From Alphaproteobacteria bacterium UBA6062 (lineage in GTDB: Bacteria; Pseudomonadota; Alphaproteobacteria; Sneathiellales; Sneathiellaceae), in contig DIYE01000254.1 in assembly GCA_002428885.1 (NCBI GenBank), positions 1 through 17,559 on the forward strand: a DNA stretch of 17,559 nucleotides. Reading direction: 5' to 3'. Under the pieces are notes generated by a model. It ran no database searches. It was not told the origin of the DNA and saw only the letters and a list, made by a program, of their open reading frames with translations. This document shows positions 6,209 through 14,381 of the stretch, piece after piece. Numbering within the stretch: position 1 is the first letter of the stretch; every line of letters starts with the position of its first letter. A program made the translations under genes and the position numbers.

Positions 6209-7666
6209 CTAAGCCCGTGCATGGAGGAGGGTCTCTTGCTCCTCTTCTACCAGCCGTACCCGAGACTGCGGGAAGGTAATATAAGCGGTTGTTCCCTGCC
6301 CCAGATCACTCTCCAGATAGATACCGCCGTCATGTAGCTCCATAACATTTTTGGAAAGCGGTAAACCGAGACCGGTTCCTTCATAGTTTCTGGCAAGGCT
6401 GCTTTCGATCTGCACAAAGGGAGCAAAAACCTTCTCCAGGTTTTTCTTTTCTATACCGATCCCTGTATCCTCAATTCGCACTTCCAGGCCTCCCTCGGCC
6501 CGCTCGGCAAAGCTAATGGTGACGGAACCGCCTTTGGGGGTAAATTTCACGGCATTGGACAGGACATTCAGGAAAACCTGGGCCAGCAAGCGGCTATCGG
6601 CAAAAACGATCTGATCGCGCGCTGGAATATCGAAGGCAATCCGGACCCCGTTTTCCGCCGCCTTATCCCGCACGATGCGCAGGCTGGAATTGATGATGTT
6701 GACCAGGGAAAGTTCCTGCTCCTGCAAGGTAAGTTTGCCCGCTTCCGCCTTGGAGAGATCCAGAATATCGTTGATAATCGCCAGAAGGTGCTGACCACTG
6801 GTTTTGATGTCCTGGGAATATTCCTTATATTGAGCTGTACCAAGCGGCCCGAACATCTCCTTCTCGAGGATTTCAGAGAAACCGATAATCGCATTAAGCG
6901 GCGTCCTGAGTTCGTGACTCATAATGGCCAGAAATTCGGATTTTGCATGATTGGCGGACTGGGCTTTTTCGGCGAGTTCATCACTCTTCACCCGTTCCCG
7001 ATCCAGCATCCGGATATTCACGAAGTCCCGGCGCTCAGCCAACTCCTGGAAATAGGCGGCAAAGATCCCCATACCCGCTGCAGTTATCAGGAAGAAATCG
7101 TTAGCCAGCAGAATGATCCCGGGGATCGGATTAAGCCAGATGGCCGATATGTGATAGGCAGCGACCAGGAAAACCGTGACAAAGGTGGCGTAGATGAAGC
7201 GGGTGGGCGGCAGACAGCAACAGAATATAATCAGGGGTGTGAGGCCCGCGTAATAGAGATAGCTTGCCGGCTGCTCAAGAAGCGCCGTCATGGAGATAAT
7301 ACTCAGTCCCGAGACCAACATGCAAAGCGCAGCCCCCATCTGGGCGATCTTTGCATAATAGCGGGTATAGGTCAGTCCATAGATAACCAGAATAACCGGA
7401 ATGGTTGTGGTAAACCGAATGGTAATAACAGCGACATGGTGTTCCGGGCTGATATGAAAGTCCAGGAAGGAGAAAGCCGCATAAATGATGACCGCTGATA
7501 ACAGGGATAACCGCATAACCACCAAGGACTTGGCAATCGCAACATCGTTATATTCCTGTTCCACTGACGAGCTGGCAAACCGCAGAGAAATTCTGCGAAT
7601 AGCAGTCCCATCCGTTAAAGGATCAACGGTTGCATGGTGAGTCAGCTGGCTCAATTTTTTGTCCAA
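6209..7666 (-). CDS. Membrane-bound sensor histidine kinase with six predicted transmembrane helices
   Basis: 485 residues. The N-terminal half has about six hydrophobic helices (roughly 48-70, 77-98, 107-128, 134-152, 155-178 and 183-205) with very short loops, so the signal is probably sensed in or at the membrane; there is no large periplasmic domain and no PAS domain. A short linker leads to HisKA, with the phospho-acceptor His251 in SHELRTP, and to HATPase_c, with the N box at Asn371, the G1 box DTGIGI (400-405) and the G2 box GTGLGL (430-435). There is no receiver domain, and no response regulator gene lies in the window, so its partner is elsewhere. The start is uncertain. The TTG at 7666 is the first possible codon (an in-frame TAA lies two codons upstream) but lacks a Shine-Dalgarno sequence. 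A TTG at codon 5 and a GTG at codon 35 are alternatives that keep all helices. Confidence 0.9.
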   Translation of the reverse strand: MDKKLSQLTHHATVDPLTDGTAIRRISLRFASSSVEQEYNDVAIAKSLVVMRLSLLSAVIIYAAFSFLDFHISPEHHVAVITIRFTTTIPVILVIYGLTYTRYYAKIAQMGAALCMLVSGLSIISMTALLEQPASYLYYAGLTPLIIFCCCLPPTRFIYATFVTVFLVAAYHISAIWLNPIPGIILLANDFFLITAAGMGIFAAYFQELAERRDFVNIRMLDRERVKSDELAEKAQSANHAKSEFLAIMSHELRTPLNAIIGFSEILEKEMFGPLGTAQYKEYSQDIKTSGQHLLAIINDILDLSKAEAGKLTLQEQELSLVNIINSSLRIVRDKAAENGVRIAFDIPARDQIVFADSRLLAQVFLNVLSNAVKFTPKGGSVTISFAERAEGGLEVRIEDTGIGIEKKNLEKVFAPFVQIESSLARNYEGTGLGLPLSKNVMELHDGGIYLESDLGQGTTAYITFPQSRVRLVEEEQETLLHARA

Positions 7667-7705
7667 ACGTTATTACAGCGAGCGTACCATAAGTAGCAAT
7701 TGGTA

Positions 7706-7733
7706 AATATAGAGTTAAGATTAACTATATATT
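7706..7733. repeat. 28-bp near-perfect palindrome over the kinase promoter (possible operator)
   Basis: Symmetric around 7719/7720: 12 of the 13 pairs outside the two central bases are complementary, and only G7712/A7727 fails. The core is GTTAA-GA-TTAAC with AT-rich arms. It covers the candidate -10 element of the kinase gene, which would suit a dimeric repressor. The AT-rich composition makes chance symmetry more likely. Confidence 0.4.
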
Positions 7734-7751
7734 ATTGCTTTCATTAGACAA
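7724..7751 (-). promoter_or_regulatory. Candidate promoter of the histidine kinase gene
   Basis: On the minus strand, TTGTCT (7751-7746) and TATAGT (7729-7724) are 16 bases apart. Transcription would start near 7717, about 50 nt before the kinase start. The -10 element lies inside the palindrome at 7706-7733. This is a consensus match only. Confidence 0.4.
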
Positions 7752-7816
7752 CATTAACTAATTATAGCCCTTTTGGATCACGTTCTCTGTGTTAATCACT
7801 AGGGCCAGGCCCCCGG

Positions 7817-9151
7817 TTACTGGCGACGCGCAGAATAACTGAAGACGATCTTCAGCATCCGAAGCGGATGATAAAAGCTCTGTTCACGCTCCACCAAATG
7901 AACCACCTTGAAAAATCGCTTGATGACAGCCGGCGATGAGGAGCCGAGGATCAGGCCTTTAAGGCGGTTTTTGATCGAATAGAAAAGCGGAGCCTGACCG
8001 ACTGTTTGCGGGTAACGGAAATCCTGCCCCATGGCGAGATCCCACGGTGTTGCAAAGATCTTGTCGAGACGTTCAAAAAAGCGTTGCTGTATCTTTCTTG
8101 ACTGCCCGGCATCCGTAATATCCATTCCCTTGAAGAAGGTGCCAAGATCCCGAATAGACAAAATAGCAACGCTCATACCCTGACCAAAGAGCGGATTTAA
8201 ACTAACATTGCTGTCCCCGACAGGAAGAAGCCCTTCAGGGAAGGTCGGCAACCTGTTGTAGTGGCGGCGAATACTGGCGGGAAATTTGTGCAAACTGATA
8301 TCCGTCAGGAATTCAGCATCCCCGATAGCCTCATAGACTTCCGGTCTCGGCAAGGCTTTGGCGAAAGCCAGGAACCCCTCCCGATCGGCCGGCGGATGAT
8401 CGTTATGATAGCCGGCCAGCGTCAGGAGCCAGCGCTTGTCCTCTACCTGAACAAGGGTGCAGCCCTTTATCTCATCCGGGCCGGTCGGATAGATCAACAG
8501 GCTGGTCCAGTCCCGGTCCGGATCATCGCGCAACTTCAATTGGCAGCTTGCATATCCCAGATCAACCTTGCATTCCGATACAGGCACCTCTCCGAAACCA
8601 TTGCTCTTCAGCCATCGCGGCAGAAAACTGCCGCGCCCCGTCGCTTCCACAACAAGATCAGCATCGATGGTCCGGGCCGACTTCCCCGCTTTCTCCACTT
8701 GAACGCCACGGACCCTCCGGCCTGTTTCATCCAGCAGAAGATCCCGGACTTTCTGCTCATATTCAATAGTGACATTGGGAAGGGACTGAACGGCTTCCCG
8801 GACGCATTGCTCAAGCAGTGGTCTTGTCTGGAAATGGATCGGCAGATTACCGGGAAAGCGTAGCATCCACCTTTTGTTCAGATACCATTTCACATCCTCG
8901 CAAAAGTCAGCGGATGCCGCCTTTTTCTCCTTCAGGCGATCCGGCAAGTCCGGGAAAAGCTCTGTCAGGGCGTCTCCGCCCCCTTTTAGCAGTCCGTGCA
9001 CATGCCGTCCCTGTGGTACACCTTTTCGCGGATCAACGCCGCCGGGATCCTTGTCAGCTTCCAGAATAAGGATCTCGTCAATATAAGGGGCCAGGGCTTT
9101 TGCGGCCGTCAGTCCGGCAATACTGCCTCCTGCGATCACGGCTTTTGTCAT
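7817..9151 (-). CDS. FAD-dependent oxidoreductase / flavoprotein monooxygenase-like protein
   Basis: 444 residues with the fold of group A flavoprotein hydroxylases. The N-terminal Rossmann motif is GGSIAG (residues 8-13, a variant of GxGxxG), followed by the ribose-binding acidic residue Glu31 at the end of beta strand 2. The block PRKGVPQGRHVH (41-52) marks the subfamily often annotated as FAD-dependent oxidoreductase, related to polyprenyl methoxyphenol hydroxylases. ATGRGS (170-175) and the second FAD-binding block VGDSN...LFGQGMS (311-327) follow. The last 60 residues may form a C-terminal helical or membrane-associated part. The substrate is unknown; neighbours give no pathway. The start ATG has AAGAG about 6 nt upstream. 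The gene follows the atp operon on the same strand but is cut off from it by the terminator at 9233-9256, so it probably has its own promoter in 9152-9232. Confidence 0.85.
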   Translation of the reverse strand: MTKAVIAGGSIAGLTAAKALAPYIDEILILEADKDPGGVDPRKGVPQGRHVHGLLKGGGDALTELFPDLPDRLKEKKAASADFCEDVKWYLNKRWMLRFPGNLPIHFQTRPLLEQCVREAVQSLPNVTIEYEQKVRDLLLDETGRRVRGVQVEKAGKSARTIDADLVVEATGRGSFLPRWLKSNGFGEVPVSECKVDLGYASCQLKLRDDPDRDWTSLLIYPTGPDEIKGCTLVQVEDKRWLLTLAGYHNDHPPADREGFLAFAKALPRPEVYEAIGDAEFLTDISLHKFPASIRRHYNRLPTFPEGLLPVGDSNVSLNPLFGQGMSVAILSIRDLGTFFKGMDITDAGQSRKIQQRFFERLDKIFATPWDLAMGQDFRYPQTVGQAPLFYSIKNRLKGLILGSSSPAVIKRFFKVVHLVEREQSFYHPLRMLKIVFSYSARRQ

Positions 9152-9232
9152 GCTACTCTTTTAACCGGGTCGGGTGATGTTTAAGACTAGCAATCTCCGG
9201 GAGTAATTGCACCCGGGAAATGAAATCGCCAT

Positions 9233-9256
9233 AAAAAAGGGGCCCGAAGGCCCCTT
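9233..9256 (-). terminator. Rho-independent terminator of the atp operon
   Basis: Read on the minus strand: AAGGGGCC, loop TTCG, GGCCCCTT, then a run of T (9238-9233). The 8-bp GC-rich stem is closed by the very stable C(UUCG)G tetraloop. It lies 21 nt past the atpC stop and ends the atpHAGDC transcript. Confidence 0.93.
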
Positions 9257-9277
9257 CCTGATCAGATTTCCGAGCCC

Positions 9278-9679
9278 TTATCCAAGGGCCTCCAGAAGCT
9301 GTTCCAGCTGGTCTTTATTTTCCTGTGCCTTGCGACGAGCTTCATCATCTTTGGCGTCTTCAACATCTTCGGAAGCATTCTGAATGCGCTGCTCCAGATC
9401 GGTCCGGTCCAGATCAGCCACATGAATGGCTTCCTCAGCAAGAACCGTCAGCTTGTCTTCGGCGATTTGTGCGAAACCGCCGTTCACAAAAATCCGATCC
9501 TTTTCGACATCTCCTTCATAGATGGAGATGACGCCGGGACGCAGGGAAGACGTGACAGCTGTGTGACCGGCCATGACGGCAAAATCACCTTCCGTGCCGG
9601 GCACCACAACCATCTCATAGGCATCCGAGAGCAAAAGCTTCTCAGGTGATACCAGATCCATGGTTACCGTTTCAGCCAT
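9278..9679 (-). CDS. atpC: ATP synthase F1 subunit epsilon
   Basis: 133 residues; the epsilon subunit of the F1 central stalk, which couples rotation to catalysis and can inhibit ATP hydrolysis. The N-terminal beta-sandwich (about 1-85) contains the diagnostic PGTEGDFAVMAGHTAV and LRPGVISIYEG blocks. A C-terminal helical hairpin (about 90-133) is rich in Asp, Glu, Lys and Gln. Family members run about 130-140 residues, so it is full length. It is the last gene of the operon, 23 nt after atpD, with GAGGAGAG upstream as ribosome binding site, and is followed by the operon terminator. Confidence 0.97.
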   Translation of the reverse strand: MAETVTMDLVSPEKLLLSDAYEMVVVPGTEGDFAVMAGHTAVTSSLRPGVISIYEGDVEKDRIFVNGGFAQIAEDKLTVLAEEAIHVADLDRTDLEQRIQNASEDVEDAKDDEARRKAQENKDQLEQLLEALG

Positions 9680-9702
9680 TATTCGCTCTCCTCAAACAGG
9701 TC

Positions 9703-11127
9703 TTAAGCAGCTTCCGCAGCGAGGGCGGCAGCTTTCTCTTTCACTTCCTCGATGCCACCGCACATATAGAAGGCGGCTTCCGGAAGATCATCATATTCAC
9801 CGGCGCAAATCGCTTCGAAAGCATCAATAGTGTCTTCGAGCTTCACAAACTTACCAGGCGCACCTGTAAAGACTTCGGCCACGTGGAACGGCTGTGAGAG
9901 GAAACGCTGGATCTTACGGGCACGAGCCACAACCAGCTTATCTTCTTCAGACAGTTCGTCCATACCCAGGATGGCGATGATGTCCTGCAGGGACTTATAC
10001 GTCTGCAGAGTTTCCTGAACCTGACGGGCAATGTTGTAGTGACGATCACCAACAACGGCCGGGTCCAACATCCGGGAAGTAGAATCAAGCGGATCCACCG
10101 CAGGATAGATACCCAGCTCAGCGATCTGACGAGACAGAACGGTTGTCGCATCAAGGTGAGCAAAGGATGTTGCAGGGGCCGGGTCCGTCAAGTCGTCGGC
10201 CGGTACGTAAATGGCCTGCACGGACGTAATGGAGCCCTTGGTTGTGGATGTAATCCGTTCCTGCAGCGCTCCCATGTCAGTGGCCAGTGTCGGCTGGTAA
10301 CCCACAGCAGACGGGATACGACCGAGAAGCGCAGACACTTCGGAACCGGCCTGTGTGAAACGGAAGATGTTATCAACGAAGAACAGAACGTCCTGGCCTT
10401 CCTGATCCCGGAAATATTCGGCGATTGTCAAACCGGACAGAGCAACACGGGCACGGGCTCCTGGAGGTTCGTTCATCTGACCGTATACGAGGGCCACTTT
10501 GGATTTATCGCCTTCCAGGTCGATAATGCCGCCTTCGATCATTTCGTAGTACAGGTCGTTACCTTCACGAGTACGCTCACCAACACCGGCGAACACGGAG
10601 TAACCACCGTGACCCATGGCAACGTTGTTAATCAGTTCCATGATCAGAACGGTTTTACCAACACCGGCACCACCGAACAGACCAATCTTACCGCCCTTGG
10701 CGTACGGTGCAAGCAGGTCAACAACCTTAATACCGGTTACCAGGATTTCAGATTCTGTTGACTGATCAGCAAAGTCAGGTGCATTGGCGTGGATCGGGGC
10801 AGCGGCTTTGGCTTCAACCGGGCCGCGTTCGTCAACCGGATCACCAACAACGTTCAGGATACGACCCAGAGTTTCCGGTCCGACCGGCATCTGGATAGCG
10901 TCACCTGTATCGGCAACTTCCTGACCGCGAACCAGACCTTCCGTTGCGTCCATGGCGATGGTACGAACCGTATTCTCACCAAGATGCTGCGCAACTTCCA
11001 GAACCAGACGCTGGCCGTTATTTTCACAATGCAGGGCGTTCAGGATTTTCGGCAATTCACCGTCAAACTGAACGTCCACGACGGCACCCATCACCTGGGT
11101 AATCTTGCCGACAGACTTCTTCGCCAT
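9703..11127 (-). CDS. atpD: ATP synthase F1 subunit beta (catalytic)
   Basis: 474 residues; the catalytic subunit of F1, making ATP at the interface with alpha. The Walker A P-loop is GGAGVGKT (152-159, with catalytic Lys158), and the catalytic base is Glu184 in GVGERT. The nucleotide-sandwich block YVPADDLTDPAPATSFAHLD and the DELSEED loop near the C-terminus are intact. The N-terminal beta barrel begins at KITQVMGAVVDV. AGGGAG lies 8 nt upstream of the ATG. It follows atpG by 53 nt and precedes atpC by 23 nt in the operon. Confidence 0.99.
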   Translation of the reverse strand: MAKKSVGKITQVMGAVVDVQFDGELPKILNALHCENNGQRLVLEVAQHLGENTVRTIAMDATEGLVRGQEVADTGDAIQMPVGPETLGRILNVVGDPVDERGPVEAKAAAPIHANAPDFADQSTESEILVTGIKVVDLLAPYAKGGKIGLFGGAGVGKTVLIMELINNVAMGHGGYSVFAGVGERTREGNDLYYEMIEGGIIDLEGDKSKVALVYGQMNEPPGARARVALSGLTIAEYFRDQEGQDVLFFVDNIFRFTQAGSEVSALLGRIPSAVGYQPTLATDMGALQERITSTTKGSITSVQAIYVPADDLTDPAPATSFAHLDATTVLSRQIAELGIYPAVDPLDSTSRMLDPAVVGDRHYNIARQVQETLQTYKSLQDIIAILGMDELSEEDKLVVARARKIQRFLSQPFHVAEVFTGAPGKFVKLEDTIDAFEAICAGEYDDLPEAAFYMCGGIEEVKEKAAALAAEAA

Positions 11128-11180
11128 TTTAATGCTCCCTAAAGGGTCACTTCATTCTTCCAAATTCCGGTAAGAAACGC

Positions 11181-12056
11181 TTAGACCGCTTCCGCACCAG
11201 AAATAATTTCAATCAGCTCGCTCGTAATTGCGGCCTGACGTTCACGGTTATATTGCAGGGTCAATTTATCAATCATATCACCTGCATTTCGCGTCGCATT
11301 GTCCATAGCAGACATTCTTGCTCCCTGCTCGGAAGCAGAATTTTCAAGAAGCGCGCGATAAACCTGAACGGAGACATTCCGGGGCAGAAGATCTGCCAGG
11401 ATTTCTTCTTCTTCAGGCTCATAATCGTAATCGATGTCGTTTTCCGTTTCCTCGGAACTTTCCGGAATGGAAGCCGGGATCAGTTGCTGCTCTGTGACTT
11501 CCTGTGTCAGAACAGACACAAAAGTTGCATAGAACAATGTGCAGACATCAAACTCTTCATTATCGAACATGGAAAGAGCACGTTGCGCAATCGGCTGGGC
11601 ATCCCCAAACCCGATCCTTTTTGAACCGGACAGGTCAACCAGATCAATGATCAGGTGGCCATATTTCCGCTTCAGCGCGTCATTCCCCTTCTTGCCCACG
11701 CAGAGGATTTTTACATCCTTGCCCGCAGCAATCAGTTCGTCCGCTTTCTTGGCACCGGCCTTGGCGATAGAGCTGTTAAAGCCACCGCACAAACCGCGTT
11801 CACCTGTTGCGACAATAAGCAAATGTTTCTGATCGGAACCGGAGCCCTGAAGAAGCCGGGGACCTTCGCGGCCTTCAAGACCAGCCGCGAGGGATACCAT
11901 CATGCTTTCCATGCGTTCCGCATAAGGACGGGCAGCATTGGCAGCTTCTTCAGCGTGACGCAGTTTCGCCGCAGCCACCATTTTCATGGCCTTGGTGATT
12001 TTCTGCGTCGACGTGACGCTGGTGATCCGATTTTTGAGTTCTTTAAGGTTCGCCAT
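11181..12056 (-). CDS. atpG: ATP synthase F1 subunit gamma
   Basis: 291 residues; the rotating central shaft of F1. The N-terminal helix starts with the conserved LKELKNRITSVTSTQKITKA block, and the C-terminal helix carries MSAMDNATRNA and YNRERQAAIT, so both halves of the coiled-coil shaft are present. The middle domain contains ATGERGLCGGFN. An acidic stretch (YDYEPEEEEILADLLPR) lies between about residues 205 and 225; similar insertions are usual in alphaproteobacterial gamma subunits. AAGGGGG lies upstream of the ATG as ribosome binding site, and atpA ends 29 nt before. Confidence 0.98.
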   Translation of the reverse strand: MANLKELKNRITSVTSTQKITKAMKMVAAAKLRHAEEAANAARPYAERMESMMVSLAAGLEGREGPRLLQGSGSDQKHLLIVATGERGLCGGFNSSIAKAGAKKADELIAAGKDVKILCVGKKGNDALKRKYGHLIIDLVDLSGSKRIGFGDAQPIAQRALSMFDNEEFDVCTLFYATFVSVLTQEVTEQQLIPASIPESSEETENDIDYDYEPEEEEILADLLPRNVSVQVYRALLENSASEQGARMSAMDNATRNAGDMIDKLTLQYNRERQAAITSELIEIISGAEAV

Positions 12057-12085
12057 CCGAGGCTACCCCCTTTTCAGCTCAAAGG

Positions 12086-13615
12086 TTACGCAAAAGTGGT
12101 TGTGAAGCTTTCCAGAATACCTGTCAGCTTCTCTTCTGATTCCTTGGACAGTGCAGCTTCACTGTTAATGGTATCCAGAAGATCCTGATGCTTCGCATGC
12201 ATTTCAGCCAGCAGCTGCTTTTCATAGTCGCCGATCTGGGACACTTCGATGCGATCCAGGAAACCACGCACGCCGGAGAAGATCACAACAACCTGCTCTT
12301 CCATGGTCAGCGGTGAATATTGCGGCTGCTTCAGCAGTTCCGTCAGACGCGCACCGCGAGCCAGCAGACGCTGAGTTGCGGCATCCAGGTCGGAACCGAA
12401 CTGGGCAAAGGCTGCCATTTCACGATACTGGGCCAGTTCCAGTTTAATGGTACCAGCAACCTGTTTCATGGCTTTCGTCTGGGCAGAAGAACCCACACGA
12501 GACACGGACAGACCCACGTTAATGGCCGGGCGGATACCCTGATAGAAAAGTTCCGTTTCCAGGAAGATCTGACCATCGGTAATGGAGATCACGTTGGTCG
12601 GAATATAAGCAGACACGTCACCGGCTTGTGTTTCAATCACCGGCAGAGCGGTCATGGAACCGAGACCATTGTCTTCGTTCAGCTTCGCAGAACGTTCCAG
12701 CAAACGGGAATGCAGGTAGAAAACGTCACCTGGATAGGCTTCACGTCCTGGAGGACGACGCAGCAGCAGGGACATCTGACGATAAGCAACAGCCTGTTTA
12801 GACAGATCATCATAAATGATCAGGGAGTGCATACCGTTATCCCGGAAATACTCAGCCATCGCACAACCGGTGAACGGTGCGAGATACTGCAGCGGTGCCG
12901 GGTCGGAAGCAGTTGCGGCAACAACGATGGAATATTCCATGGCGCCGTTTTCTTCCAGAGTCTTAACAACCTGAGCAACTGTTGACCGTTTCTGGCCGAT
13001 AACCACGTAGACACAGTAAAGTTTCTTACCTTCGTCGTCTGTGGCGTTGACTGATTTCTGGTTCAGGATGGCGTCAACCGCAACGGCCGTTTTACCGGTC
13101 TGACGGTCACCAATGATCAGCTCACGCTGTCCACGCCCGATCGGAACCAGACTGTCAACGGATTTAAGACCTGTCATCATCGGCTCATGCACGGACTTAC
13201 GCGGCATGATACCCGGTGCTTTAACGTCCACCCGGCGGGCTTCGCCGCCTTCGATCGGACCTTTGCCGTCGATCGGGTTACCCAGGCCGTCAACAACGCG
13301 GCCCAGCAGACCTTTACCAACCTGGGTCTCAACGATGGCGCCGGTCCGTTTCACGGTGTCGCCTTCTTTAATATCCCGGTCGGAGCCGAAAATCACGGCA
13401 CCTACATTGTCTGATTCCAGGTTCAGGGCCAGCCCCTTAATACCACCCGGAAACTCAACCATTTCACCAGCCTGGATATTATCCAGACCGTAAATACGAG
13501 CCACACCGTCACCTACGGACAGCACCTGACCGACTTCAGAAACTTCAGCTTGCGTATCGAAGCCGGCAATCTGTTGTTTTAGAATTTCGGAAATTTCTGC
13601 GGCGCGGATGTCCAT
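12086..13615 (-). CDS. atpA: ATP synthase F1 subunit alpha
   Basis: 509 residues; the non-catalytic nucleotide-binding subunit of F1, which also supplies the arginine finger to the beta active site. The P-loop is GDRQTGKT (about 169-176), and the arginine finger is in the SVSRVGSSAQTKAMK block. I choose the ATG at 13615 (MDIRAAEIS, the usual alphaproteobacterial N-terminus) over the in-frame GTG one codon upstream (13618). The run GTGATG contains the GTG, the atpH stop TGA and the ATG, so atpH and atpA overlap by one base and are probably translationally coupled. AAAGGGG just upstream, inside the 3' end of atpH, is the ribosome binding site. Confidence 0.98.
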   Translation of the reverse strand: MDIRAAEISEILKQQIAGFDTQAEVSEVGQVLSVGDGVARIYGLDNIQAGEMVEFPGGIKGLALNLESDNVGAVIFGSDRDIKEGDTVKRTGAIVETQVGKGLLGRVVDGLGNPIDGKGPIEGGEARRVDVKAPGIMPRKSVHEPMMTGLKSVDSLVPIGRGQRELIIGDRQTGKTAVAVDAILNQKSVNATDDEGKKLYCVYVVIGQKRSTVAQVVKTLEENGAMEYSIVVAATASDPAPLQYLAPFTGCAMAEYFRDNGMHSLIIYDDLSKQAVAYRQMSLLLRRPPGREAYPGDVFYLHSRLLERSAKLNEDNGLGSMTALPVIETQAGDVSAYIPTNVISITDGQIFLETELFYQGIRPAINVGLSVSRVGSSAQTKAMKQVAGTIKLELAQYREMAAFAQFGSDLDAATQRLLARGARLTELLKQPQYSPLTMEEQVVVIFSGVRGFLDRIEVSQIGDYEKQLLAEMHAKHQDLLDTINSEAALSKESEEKLTGILESFTTTFA

Positions 13616-14175
13616 CACCCAACCCCTTTCATCGCAAACTTAAGATTTTGAAGCTTGGTCCGGATCGAATTATCGACCATGCGCGAACCGACTTTAACAA
13701 TAAGGCCACCGATGATGTTTTCATCAACGGCCGCCTCAATGGCAACATCGCTGCCGATAGATGCTTTCAGCTCTTTCGTGAGAGCCTCAACCTGCTTGGC
13801 GGTCAGCTTTTTGGCGGATGTCACCTTGGCGATCACCTCGCCGCGTTCCGCAGCCAGCAGCTTGTTAAAATCATCGATCATATCCGACAAGGCAAACAGG
13901 CGGCGATTTTGCGCTACCGTCCCGACGAAACGACGAACCAGATCACTGACGCCCAGTTTTTCAAGAACGGCCGCCATGGCGCGCGCCTGATCATCCCGGC
14001 TGACAAGTGGACTAAGGACGAGCCGTGCGAGATCCGCACTCTCCTCCAGTGACGTTTTGATCGTGGCCAGATCGGAAGCAACCGCATCAATCTGCTTTGC
14101 ATCCAAAGCCAGATCGAAAAGGGCTGTCGCATAGCGGCCAGCGATACCCGAAACTATTGTGTTCTCAGCTGACAA
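13615..14175 (-). CDS. atpH: ATP synthase F1 subunit delta (OSCP-type)
   Basis: 186 residues; the delta subunit that joins F1 to the peripheral stalk. The N-terminal helical domain carries the conserved GIAGRYATALFDLA, and the C-terminal domain carries the family block GGLIVKVGSRMVDNSIRTKL at its end. The gene appears to start with TTG at 14175, with GGGGA about 8 nt upstream; no ATG or GTG is available in frame close by. A start further inside would cut the conserved helix. It is the first gene of the operon, the usual alphaproteobacterial F1 order, with F0 genes elsewhere. Its stop overlaps the atpA start. Confidence 0.96.
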   Translation of the reverse strand: MSAENTIVSGIAGRYATALFDLALDAKQIDAVASDLATIKTSLEESADLARLVLSPLVSRDDQARAMAAVLEKLGVSDLVRRFVGTVAQNRRLFALSDMIDDFNKLLAAERGEVIAKVTSAKKLTAKQVEALTKELKASIGSDVAIEAAVDENIIGGLIVKVGSRMVDNSIRTKLQNLKFAMKGVG

Positions 14176-14283
14176 GGAAAGATCCCCAAGCCTGAAAAAA
14201 ACGACGCGAAATGCGCCGAACGAAAAATTGAATTGCCCCCACTTTCAGGCCTTCGGAAAAGCCCCCTCTAGTTAGGCAACGGG

Positions 14284-14312
14284 TTCTTAGCACAGTGAAT
14301 TCTATGAAGCAA
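14284..14312 (-). promoter_or_regulatory. Candidate promoter of the atpHAGDC operon
   Basis: On the minus strand, TTGCTT (14312-14307) and TAAGAA (14289-14284) are separated by 17 bases, giving a transcript start near 14277 and a leader of about 100 nt. The match is moderate. No GC-rich terminator is seen between priA and atpH (206 nt), so some read-through from priA is also possible. Confidence 0.35.
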
Positions 14313-14381
14313 TATCCCCGGAGGTAGTTTATTGCCCAAAATTCACCAAATTTTCACAATTTCCATGATGGAGCCGGAAAA

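Noticed and set aside
6788..7498. Open frame of 236 codons on the plus strand
   Set aside because: Antisense to the histidine kinase, whose HisKA and transmembrane region it mirrors; no start signal or domain.
7802..7814. GGGCC-A-GGCCC hairpin as terminator of the flavoprotein gene
   Set aside because: Only four stable pairs with a tiny loop and no T run after it on the minus strand.
9197..9216. CCGGG/CCCGG inverted repeat upstream of the flavoprotein gene
   Set aside because: Five pairs with a ten-base loop, no T run and no link to a promoter that I could find.
10039..10761. Long open frame of 240 codons on the plus strand
   Set aside because: It is antisense to atpD, whose protein sequence is unmistakable; the antisense translation shows no domain and has biased composition.
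12320..12985. Open frame of 221 codons on the plus strand
   Set aside because: Antisense to atpA, no recognisable motif, a by-product of codon bias in a highly conserved gene.
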